The notes beneath the pieces were generated by a model. It was not told the origin of the DNA and made no database searches. It was given only the letters and a program-made list of their open reading frames with translations. The position numbers and the translations under genes were made by a program. This document shows positions 1 to 5,300 of a stretch of DNA of 5,300 nucleotides, piece by piece; position 1 is the first letter of the stretch, and every line of letters begins with the position of its first letter. This DNA comes from an uncultured Solirubrobacteraceae bacterium (GTDB taxonomy: Bacteria; Actinomycetota; Thermoleophilia; Solirubrobacterales; Solirubrobacteraceae). The DNA lies in the NCBI GenBank assembly GCA_955652345.1, contig CATPBV010000253.1, forward strand, positions 1 through 5,300, in the 5' to 3' direction.

Positions 1-1307
1 AGGTGTCGCCAGACGATCCCCAGCGCCAGCTCCCACTCCCCGCCGAGGGTTTCGGTGCGACCGATCACCCTCCGCATGGGACGCATCACAAACCACACGA
101 ACCCAGCCACCGAGGTCCCCGCAGCGTGGTAGCGCTCCAGGTCGCGGCGCTTGGCGGGGGTGAGTAGATGGCCGCAGCGCAGCAGCAGCGTCCGCGCGCG
201 GATCTCGCCGGGGATGTACCCCAGGAAGTATGCCGCCCGCCATTCGCGCATCCGCGGCTTTCGCAGCAGCCTTCGCCGCCGGCGCGAGTGCCCCGCGGGC
301 TCGGCCACGTTCCCCAGGATCGCCCCGGGATGCTGCACGTAGTCGTACAGCGGCCGGTCGACGTAAACGAGGTCGCCGCTGGCGAGCGCGACCAGCGCGA
401 TCCAGTGATCGTGGAACTCCAGACCGGGACTGTCGGGGAACGGGAGCGCGCGCTGCGCCACCTCGCGCCGGAACAGCGTCGACGCCCCGGTGACGGTGTT
501 GGCGATCAGCATCGAGGCCAGGCTCGTGGAATTGTTGCTGCGGCCCTCCCAAAGCGTGTCGCGCAGGACGCGGCCGGTGTCGTCCACCAATCGCACGTCC
601 GAGTAGGCGAGCACCGCCGAGCCGAGCGACCCGCGAAGCGTGCTCAGCTTGTCCGGGTGCCACACGTCGTCCTGGTCGCACAGTGCCAGCAGCTCCGCCC
701 CCGCGGGGGCCAGCTTTAGCGCGCGCTCGAAGTTCCGGTAGAAGCCGGCCCGTTCCGGCGCGCGCGAGACGGTGAACCGCTCATCGGACGCGACGATCGC
801 GCGGAGCTCGCGATAGCGCTGCTCGCTCGAGTGGTCATCGCTGATCACGCACACCCACTCGGTGTCGGTCTGCGAGCGGATCGAGTCGATCTGTGTCGCG
901 AACAGGCGCAGATCGGGCTCGAAGGTCCCCATGCAGATTGCGATCAGCCCATCAGCTGACCCGCGGCTGACGGAGGTCGGCCCCTCGGGCTGCTCGACGA
1001 GGATCCGCCCGAGCTCGCACTCATGGTGGCTGCCGTCGGCCAGCCCAAGCGCGGCGCGGAGCGAGATGGGCTCCTGGCTCGGACGCCCGTGCACCGCGAC
1101 GATGCCCCAGAATCCGCTGCGCCTGCACGGCATGTCAAATCGAGGCATCGCGTAGGCGACCGCCGGCTGGCGCACCCCGTCGACGACGAATTCGAACGTC
1201 TTGACGGGTTCACTGCCTCCCCACCCCGTTCCGGAGCAGTAGAGGACGACCATGCTTCCAGCCGGCAGTGAGCGCGGGAGCGGGCTCTCGAGCCGGGCGG
1301 CGATCAC
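1..1307 (-). CDS. Family 2 glycosyltransferase, rhamnosyltransferase-like, with N-terminal accessory region (3' end outside window)
   Basis: Probably transfers a nucleotide-activated sugar to a growing surface glycan at the cytoplasmic side of the membrane. From the GTG at 1307, 435 codons are open to the left edge with no stop. Residues about 122-330 form the GT-A domain: a strand leading into SDDHSS (156-161), the DQDDVWHPDKL metal/nucleotide-sugar motif (211-221) typical of rhamnosyltransferase-like GT2 enzymes, a HDHWIALVAL segment (299-308), and DRPLYDYVQHPG (317-328), which matches the family's 'Y.QH' end. Residues 1-110 are an extra, strand-rich region not part of GT-A. Residues 340-435 are basic and helical (RRRRRLLRK near 343-349). 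The GTG start is chosen because it overlaps the upstream methyltransferase stop by four bases and keeps a plausible N-terminus; an ATG at 1253 is the alternative and would drop 18 residues. The fold is confident; the donor sugar is unknown. Confidence 0.9.
   Translation of the reverse strand, partial: MIAARLESPLPRSLPAGSMVVLYCSGTGWGGSEPVKTFEFVVDGVRQPAVAYAMPRFDMPCRRSGFWGIVAVHGRPSQEPISLRAALGLADGSHHECELGRILVEQPEGPTSVSRGSADGLIAICMGTFEPDLRLFATQIDSIRSQTDTEWVCVISDDHSSEQRYRELRAIVASDERFTVSRAPERAGFYRNFERALKLAPAGAELLALCDQDDVWHPDKLSTLRGSLGSAVLAYSDVRLVDDTGRVLRDTLWEGRSNNSTSLASMLIANTVTGASTLFRREVAQRALPFPDSPGLEFHDHWIALVALASGDLVYVDRPLYDYVQHPGAILGNVAEPAGHSRRRRRLLRKPRMREWRAAYFLGYIPGEIRARTLLLRCGHLLTPAKRRDLERYHAAGTSVAGFVWFVMRPMRRVIGRTETLGGEWELALGIVWRH
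1304..1307 (-). other. GTGA stop/start overlap coupling methyltransferase and glycosyltransferase
   Basis: On the minus strand the four bases read GTGA: GTG opens the glycosyltransferase and TGA closes the methyltransferase. No Shine-Dalgarno-like purine run lies just upstream. This geometry usually means one transcript with translational coupling, and it supports GTG over the downstream ATG at 1253. Coupling itself is inferred. Confidence 0.6.
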
Positions 1308-2287
1308 CGTTGATTACTGAGGAGCCTGCGGATCTCTGCGCGCGAGAAGATCGGCTTGCCACGCTGACGGATGCGGAGGAACAGCTCCGCGGCCCAGAAG
1401 GCGCGCGAGGCAAGCATCCTTTCGAGCAGTTCGCGCTGGCGACCAAGCTCCTCCCCTCGGTCAGTCGCGAGCCTGAGCTGGACGTGGGAGGAGGCGAGAT
1501 GCAGGACGCGGTTTCGCTCCAGCCGAGCCAGCAGCGGATTGTCCTCCCACGGCGCGAGGATGCGCTCGAGCTCCGCTGCGTACGGTGCCTCCCGTCGCCA
1601 CAGAACTCCTAATCCGTAGAACGCGGGCACCACCGCCAGTCGCAACTCGTCGTGGCCCGAAACGAAGTCCTCCACGGCTGTCAACACGCCGTTTCGCGGG
1701 CCCCCCTCGCGCGCAGCCGGGTTGTGATACGGCAGACCACCGTGCCTCGTGGTCTCTAATCCGGGATACAGGCCGCCTTCCGGCACGATCGGCTGGCGAT
1801 ACTCGGCTGGGATCTGGTCGGGATCGAAGTAGTCGTCGCGGCGCCCGTGCGGCCAGCAGACGTCGTGTAGGAGCAGCAGTGGCAACTCGACGCCCTCGGC
1901 CGCGCTTCGCTGCGCGATTCGCAGGAGCTCCTGGGTCACTGTGTAGTAGTTGTGGTCACCGTCGAGCACGATCGCGTCGGTGAGCTCGATGTGCTCGAAC
2001 GCGTCAAGACTGGTCTCACGGATCAGCTGCAGCTCGCTGCGCTCACGCTCCAGCTGCTCGAGCTCGGGCTGCGGCGAGGGGTCGATCGCGACCACGCGCG
2101 CACCGGCACGCTCGGCCCACAGCAGCAGCAGTCGGGTGAGGTCGCCGGCGTAGGCCCCAACCTCGGCGACTGACCGTGCGCGCGCCGCGTCCAGGCAGCC
2201 GAGCAGCAGCTCCGCGTTGTTGAGGAGCGACGCGCCCCATGCACCCGGGTCGTTGTCGTACGGGTTGAGCCCGAACGGGAGGTCCAT
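1304..2287 (-). CDS. Class I SAM-dependent methyltransferase with C-terminal helical tail
   Basis: A 327-residue protein with a Rossmann methyltransferase core, probably methylating a sugar or other component of the polysaccharide encoded around it. Motif I is VAEVGAYAGDLTRLLL (40-55; a glycine-containing AdoMet loop). VVAIDPSP (65-72) ends strand 2 with the acidic residue expected to hold the ribose. DAIVLDGDHNYY (104-115) and LLLLHDVCWPHG (137-148) are the next strands; this DGDH-plus-HD layout resembles the Methyltransf_24-type enzymes of surface-glycan clusters. A long loop rich in Pro, Gly and Tyr (about 150-200) follows the core before a final strand pair near 214-231. Residues about 235-327 form a charged helical tail ending in a KPIFSRAEIRRLL segment. 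The ATG at 2287 is the first start in frame; no ribosome binding site is visible. It is first in a two-gene minus-strand unit. The fold is confident; substrate is unknown. Confidence 0.85.
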   Translation of the reverse strand: MDLPFGLNPYDNDPGAWGASLLNNAELLLGCLDAARARSVAEVGAYAGDLTRLLLLWAERAGARVVAIDPSPQPELEQLERERSELQLIRETSLDAFEHIELTDAIVLDGDHNYYTVTQELLRIAQRSAAEGVELPLLLLHDVCWPHGRRDDYFDPDQIPAEYRQPIVPEGGLYPGLETTRHGGLPYHNPAAREGGPRNGVLTAVEDFVSGHDELRLAVVPAFYGLGVLWRREAPYAAELERILAPWEDNPLLARLERNRVLHLASSHVQLRLATDRGEELGRQRELLERMLASRAFWAAELFLRIRQRGKPIFSRAEIRRLLSNQR

Positions 2288-2332
2288 GAGGGCGCGCAGT
2301 GTACGGCGACCGGGACGTCGGCGTGCCGCACG
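2288..2332. other. Divergent intergenic gap between methyltransferase and acyltransferase starts
   Basis: Only 45 bases separate the two outward-facing starts, so any promoters must overlap each other or lie inside the opposite coding region. I see no convincing -35/-10 pair. A small inverted repeat, CGTGC-C-GCACG (2322-2332), abuts the GTG start of the acyltransferase, but its five-base arms are expected by chance at this base composition. Were the acyltransferase to start at the in-frame GTG at 2354, the gap would be 66 bases. Confidence 0.4.
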
Positions 2333-3508
2333 GTGGTAACGTCTCGCGGTCGGGTGGCCGAAGTCTGCACATCGACTCCTACCGCGCCATCGTCCACGCC
2401 CGCTCTCGCAGTCTCGCCCTCCGGCTCGCTCGCGGAGGCACCTTCACCTGCACTCGCGCCGCCGCCTGGTAATCCCCGCTTCCCGTTGTTCGATGGTCTG
2501 CGTGGAATCGCCGTGCTCGGGATCCTGGCCTTCCACGCGTGGGAGATCACGGGTCGGCTTGGGCTGGGGATAGCGGGGCGTGCGGCTGAGGTAGCGGGCT
2601 ATCAAGCCGTGATCGCGTTCTTCGTGATCTCCGGGTTCCTGCTCTACCGCCCCTACGTCTCCGCGCGGGCGCGCAACCGTCCCCTCCCGAGCACTCGGCG
2701 GTACGCGCGCCGGCGGGCGCTTCGGATCCTGCCGGGGTACTGGACCGTGTTGACGCTGCTGGCGATCTTCCCGGGGATCGTAGGCGTGTTCTCCGGAGAC
2801 TGGTGGCGCTACTACGGCTACCTGCAGCTCTATTCCCACCGCACGGTCAATCAAGGCATTCCAGTCGCCTGGACGTTGTGCGTCGAGGTGACGTACTACA
2901 TCTGTCTGCCACTCTGGGCGGTGGCGGTGCGCCGGATCTCCGCCGGGCGCGACGCGCGGGGCCTGCTCCGCGCCGAGCTGTTGCCCCTGGCGACCGTCGC
3001 CGCCTTCGGCGTCGTGGTTCAGGTCGCCGCTGCTACGCAGCGCGTGTCCCACATCCTGGGTTCCACCCTCTTGGCGCAGTGCACTTGGATCGCGATTGGA
3101 ATGGCGCTCGCGGTTGCGAGCGTCGCCGTCCAGTACGACGACGGACTGATGGTGCGGCTACGCTCGCTCGCCGACCATCCTGGACTCTGCTGGCTCGGGG
3201 GCCTGATCGCGTTCATCCTGCTGATGCCGCTGCAGCCCAAGAACGGCCTGTTCGGGCTGATCGTCGCGAACCTGACGCGTCAGTCGACGCTGATCACGCT
3301 GGCGAAGGCCGCGCTCCAGGCCACCGTGGTCATCCTGTTCGTGCTCCCCGCGATCTTCGGTGACGAGCGCCGGGGCGTCCCACGCAGGGTGCTCGCGCTG
3401 GCGCCGATCGCCTGGATTGGCGTGATCTCGTACTCCTTCTATCTGTGGCACCTGACCGTCGCGGAGTTCATCGGCTGGAACATGGACCCTTCTCGGCCGA
3501 TGGTCTGA
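2333..3508 (+). CDS. Membrane O-acyltransferase, acyltransferase 3 (OafA/YrhL) family, frameshifted near the C-terminus
   Basis: Integral membrane enzyme expected to O-acylate (often acetylate) a surface polysaccharide or lipid-linked sugar. The frame gives 391 residues. Family hallmarks are in order: FPLFDGLRGIAVLGILAFHAW (50-70) with the catalytic-type His68, FFVISGFLLYRPYV (96-109), RRRALRILPGYW (126-137), WTLCVEVTYY (180-189), and SYSFYLWHLTV (366-376). About nine membrane helices are visible. The stop at 3508 comes just after the last of these motifs, whereas family members need one more helix and a VExPF-like tail; both lie in the -1 frame up to 3639 (see next entry). Residues 1-46 are a Ser/Pro/Ala-rich leader without membrane character, so the start is uncertain: GTG at 2333 or GTG at 2354, neither with a ribosome binding site. 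The gene diverges from the methyltransferase and sits 5' of the paired glycosyltransferases. Confidence 0.88.
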   Translation: MVTSRGRVAEVCTSTPTAPSSTPALAVSPSGSLAEAPSPALAPPPGNPRFPLFDGLRGIAVLGILAFHAWEITGRLGLGIAGRAAEVAGYQAVIAFFVISGFLLYRPYVSARARNRPLPSTRRYARRRALRILPGYWTVLTLLAIFPGIVGVFSGDWWRYYGYLQLYSHRTVNQGIPVAWTLCVEVTYYICLPLWAVAVRRISAGRDARGLLRAELLPLATVAAFGVVVQVAAATQRVSHILGSTLLAQCTWIAIGMALAVASVAVQYDDGLMVRLRSLADHPGLCWLGGLIAFILLMPLQPKNGLFGLIVANLTRQSTLITLAKAALQATVVILFVLPAIFGDERRGVPRRVLALAPIAWIGVISYSFYLWHLTVAEFIGWNMDPSRPMV

Positions 3509-3639
3509 ACCTGATCGGGCACGTCCACGTGGCGCGCTCTGTCGTCGTTTACGTGGTTACATTCGCCGTCACCGCCGCTTTGGCAACCGCGAGTTACAGG
3601 CTGGTTGAGCTTCCGTTCCTACGACGCAAGGAGCGCTAG
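3490..3639 (+). pseudogene. Detached C-terminal segment of the acyltransferase (-1 frame)
   Basis: Read in the frame one base earlier than the acyltransferase, this stretch encodes 49 residues ending at TAG: an FSADGLNLIGHVH linker, a clear membrane helix (VVVYVVTFAVTAALATA) and YRLVELPFLRRKER, the typical acyltransferase 3 ending. Joined after Met-Asp-Pro at 3482-3490 it gives a 435-residue protein with the expected final helix. It has no start of its own worth believing (the nearest in-frame candidate is GTG at 3445, inside the upstream gene), so it is better read as the severed end of that gene than as a separate small protein. The protein-like sequence is still clean, so the break is either recent, artefactual or bypassed by recoding. 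Confidence 0.8.
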
Positions 3640-3675
3640 CGCCGGAGTGACACACGTGCCCGCTCCTATTCCGCC

Positions 3676-4662
3676 ATGATCGCCTTCGGCTGCTCGATAA
3701 CCGCCCCTGACGTCTACGCTCGATGTGCCGAGCGCGGCTTGCGCCTGGTCGCGGAGCCTGACTCCGAGATCATTGCCAATGCGGCTGCCGGGTCGTTGTT
3801 TCGTTCGTACAACCTGTTGATCAACACGGTCGCCGATCGCGACGATCTCGAGGCGCTCGTGCTGGTCCACCAGGATTCCGAGATCATCGATCCGGACTTC
3901 TGTAAGAAGCTGCGGGATGTGCTCCGCGAGCCGGATGTCGGCGTCGTCGGCTGTGTGGGGGCGATCGATGTCCGAAGCATCGCCTGGTGGGAGGGCTCCG
4001 TAACTTGGGCATCGTTCATCCATCGCTACACGGAGTTCGGCGGCGGCGACCTTCCCTCGCTGACATGGGGCTCTGAGAACTTGCCGGCATATGCTCGGAC
4101 GGGGGAGGTGGAGACGCTCGACGGCTTCGTGCTTGCGCTGTCGCCGTGGGCCGTGAAGAACATCCGCTTCGACGAGGGTCTGGGGAGTCAGATCCACGGT
4201 TACGATCTCGATTTTTGCCTGCAGGTCCGCGAGGCCGGTAACAGGGTGATGACGGCCGACTTCAAGGTGGTCCACCATCACTCGCTCCAACTGGTGAGCG
4301 ATCCGGATGTCTGGATCAACGCGCACATTAAGATCGCCGACAAGTGGGAGGGCCGGATGCCAGGCATCGGCCAGCCGAACTGGGGGCCGGCCGCCGAAGA
4401 CTGGAAGACCCGGGCGCGTCAAGCCGAGGCCGAGGCCGGCGCTACGCGTTTGCAACGGGTGTCGTGCGAGCTTCAGGCGGAGGCCCGCGAGCGACAGCTG
4501 CAAGCCGAGCTCGACGAGGTCCTGAACAGCACGAGCTGGAAGCTGACTGAGCCGCTGCGACGCGCAAACGCAGCGCTGCGTTCGCGGCGCAATGGACGAG
4601 CGGCGCGCTCCGACAGCAACGGATCGTCGGTCGGCGCGCGCGGCATCAGCACCCGGCGATGA
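3676..4662 (+). CDS. GT2-like glycosyltransferase (HQD type) with coiled-coil and SWKLTEPLR tail; first of tandem pair
   Basis: A 328-residue protein resembling the Glyco_tranf_2_5-like branch of family 2 glycosyltransferases; it probably transfers a sugar in surface-glycan assembly. The N-terminus MIAFGC (1-6) is the first strand. LEALVLVHQDSEIIDPDF (58-75) carries HQD where classical enzymes have DxD. VGVVGCVGA (88-96) and WWEGSVTW (104-111) follow, then LDGFVLALSPW (148-158), FDEGL (165-169), and GYDLDFCLQVREAG (175-188), the ED/DxD-like acceptor-side helix, and VVHHHSL (198-204). After the catalytic domain, residues about 240-283 are rich in Ala, Glu, Gln and Arg and look like a short coiled coil. 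STSWKLTEPLR (285-295) is a motif often found at the end of bacterial polysaccharide glycosyltransferases, and a basic Ser/Arg tail closes the protein. ATG 3676 is the only start after the in-frame TAG at 3637; a GGAG lies 28 bases upstream, too far to serve it. Confidence 0.87.
   Translation: MIAFGCSITAPDVYARCAERGLRLVAEPDSEIIANAAAGSLFRSYNLLINTVADRDDLEALVLVHQDSEIIDPDFCKKLRDVLREPDVGVVGCVGAIDVRSIAWWEGSVTWASFIHRYTEFGGGDLPSLTWGSENLPAYARTGEVETLDGFVLALSPWAVKNIRFDEGLGSQIHGYDLDFCLQVREAGNRVMTADFKVVHHHSLQLVSDPDVWINAHIKIADKWEGRMPGIGQPNWGPAAEDWKTRARQAEAEAGATRLQRVSCELQAEARERQLQAELDEVLNSTSWKLTEPLRRANAALRSRRNGRAARSDSNGSSVGARGISTRR
4659..4662 (+). other. ATGA stop/start overlap joining the paired glycosyltransferases
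   Basis: ATG at 4659-4661 opens the second glycosyltransferase and TGA at 4660-4662 closes the first. No Shine-Dalgarno-like sequence precedes it, so translation of the second gene probably depends on ribosomes finishing the first. The exact match of the downstream MIAFGC N-terminus to that of its paralog independently supports this start. Confidence 0.7.
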
Positions 4663-5300
4663 TCGCGTTCGGTTGCGCGGTCACGCAGCCTGAGGCGTAC
4701 GAGCGTTGGGCGGCGCCCGGTATTGCGCGAGTCCGGGAGTCGGACTGCGCTGTGTATCCGAATTCCTCTGCCGGATCGATCTTCCGGGCGTACAACCTGC
4801 TGCTGGATATGGCTGGCGAGCACCAGGACCTGGAGGCGCTCGTGCTCCTTCACCAGGATGTGGAGATCGTCGATCCCGATTTCTGCGGGAAGGTCCGACA
4901 AGCGCTCTCTGACCCGAGTGTCGGCGTCGTCGGGTGTGTTGGCGCGCTCGACGCTCGCTCGCTGGCCTGGTGGGAAGGCTCGGTGACGTGGGGATCGTTC
5001 ACGCAGCGCTACTACGAGCACGGCGGCGGCGACATTCACGCGTTCGCCGCGGACGAGGCGGGCACACGGCGTCCGCCGTACGCGAGAACGGGCGAGGTCG
5101 ACACGCTCGATGGCGTGCTGCTGGTGCTGTCACCCTGGAGCGTGCGCTCGTTGCGCTTCGACGAGACGCTCAGCTCTTTCGATGGCTACGACCTCGACTT
5201 CTGTCTGCAGGTAAGGGACGCGGGACGCAAGGTGATGACGGCCGACCTGAAGGTGATCCACCACCACTCGCTGGAGCTGATGATCAATCCGGAGCGGTGG
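4659..5300 (+). CDS. GT2-like glycosyltransferase (HQD type), second of tandem pair (3' end outside window)
   Basis: 214 codons are open to the right edge and are collinear with the preceding gene: about 128 of 214 positions are identical by eye (about 60 %). Shared landmarks are MIAFGC (1-6), AGSIFRAYNLLL (38-49), LEALVLLHQDVEIVDPDF (58-75), VGVVGCVGA (88-96), AWWEGSVTW (103-111), YARTGEV (141-147), LDGVLLVLSPW (150-160), FDGYDLDFCLQVRDAG (174-189) and HHHSLEL (201-207). The HQD motif and the DGYDLDF acceptor-side motif are retained, so both copies look catalytically competent. They differ most at residues 12-35 and 125-139, where this copy has a two-residue-longer loop; these are likely substrate-facing differences. 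The window ends just past the catalytic domain, so a coiled coil and SWxLTEPLR tail cannot be checked here. Likely acts in the same glycan pathway, adding a different sugar or to a different acceptor; this is inference. Confidence 0.85.
   Translation, partial: MIAFGCAVTQPEAYERWAAPGIARVRESDCAVYPNSSAGSIFRAYNLLLDMAGEHQDLEALVLLHQDVEIVDPDFCGKVRQALSDPSVGVVGCVGALDARSLAWWEGSVTWGSFTQRYYEHGGGDIHAFAADEAGTRRPPYARTGEVDTLDGVLLVLSPWSVRSLRFDETLSSFDGYDLDFCLQVRDAGRKVMTADLKVIHHHSLELMINPERW

Noticed and set aside
168..719. Long plus-strand open frame (183 codons)
   Set aside because: It lies antisense to the rhamnosyltransferase-like gene, whose minus frame shows clear GT2 motifs; the plus product is a Gln/Arg/Val-rich string with no domain, as expected for a GC-rich shadow.
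2322..2332. Inverted repeat CGTGC-C-GCACG before the acyltransferase start, considered as an operator
   Set aside because: Five-base arms are frequent by chance at this base composition and no second copy is seen nearby.
2444..3052. Minus-strand open frame of 202 codons opposite the acyltransferase
   Set aside because: Composition is Arg/Gln/Asp/His-rich, the usual complement of a membrane-protein gene, with no domain; the plus frame has all acyltransferase 3 motifs.
3445..3639. Stand-alone 64-residue plus-strand gene
   Set aside because: Its first 15 codons only overlap the acyltransferase out of frame; its meaningful part is the acyltransferase C-terminus, so it is better treated as a frameshift fragment.
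3633..3642. Perfect palindrome GCGCTAGCGC at the end of the acyltransferase fragment, considered as a terminator
   Set aside because: It has no loop and no following T run, and contains the TAG stop; likely chance in GC-rich DNA.
3619..4503. Minus-strand open frame of 294 codons opposite the first paired glycosyltransferase
   Set aside because: It is long but is a shadow of the plus-strand frame. Its apparent resemblance to the minus frame at 4473-5039 merely reflects the paralogous plus-strand genes.
4473..5039. Minus-strand open frame of 188 codons
   Set aside because: Antisense to the second glycosyltransferase, which has a coupled start and full homology to its neighbour; no recognisable protein features of its own.

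Overview
The window is GC-rich (about two thirds G+C by eye), with dense, tightly packed genes, GTG as well as ATG starts, and no good Shine-Dalgarno sequence before any start. With the protein styles seen, this points to a high-GC actinobacterium, most plausibly Thermoleophilia/Solirubrobacterales or a relative. The lineage is inferred, not shown.

Layout. Positions 1-2287 hold two minus-strand genes: a class I SAM-dependent methyltransferase (2287 to 1304), then a family 2 glycosyltransferase that starts at a GTG overlapping its stop codon and runs off the left edge (1307 to 1). A 45-base divergent gap follows. On the plus strand come a membrane acyltransferase of the OafA/YrhL type (acyltransferase 3) from 2333, and two tandem paralogous glycosyltransferase-like proteins at 3676-4662 and 4659 to beyond the right edge. 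The paralogs are joined by an ATGA overlap. Both edge genes are open to the window boundary and are easily missed by callers that need a start and a stop.

The clearest anomaly is in the acyltransferase. Its frame stops at 3508, but the missing C-terminal membrane helix and the family's typical VELPF tail are intact in the -1 frame and end at 3639. One base added in the CCCTT run at 3487-3491 would restore a 435-residue protein, so this is a recent frameshift, a sequencing or assembly indel, or (less likely) recoding.

Together the genes look like part of a cell-surface or extracellular polysaccharide cluster: glycosyltransferases to build a glycan, a methyltransferase and an O-acyltransferase to decorate it. 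The sugars and acceptors cannot be told from sequence. I found no RNA genes, CRISPR array, insertion sequence, attachment site, convincing terminator or promoter, and no gene-free stretch above 300 bases. I see no evidence of a wholly new system; the oddities are the frameshift, the tandem HQD-type glycosyltransferase pair and the accessory regions on several enzymes.
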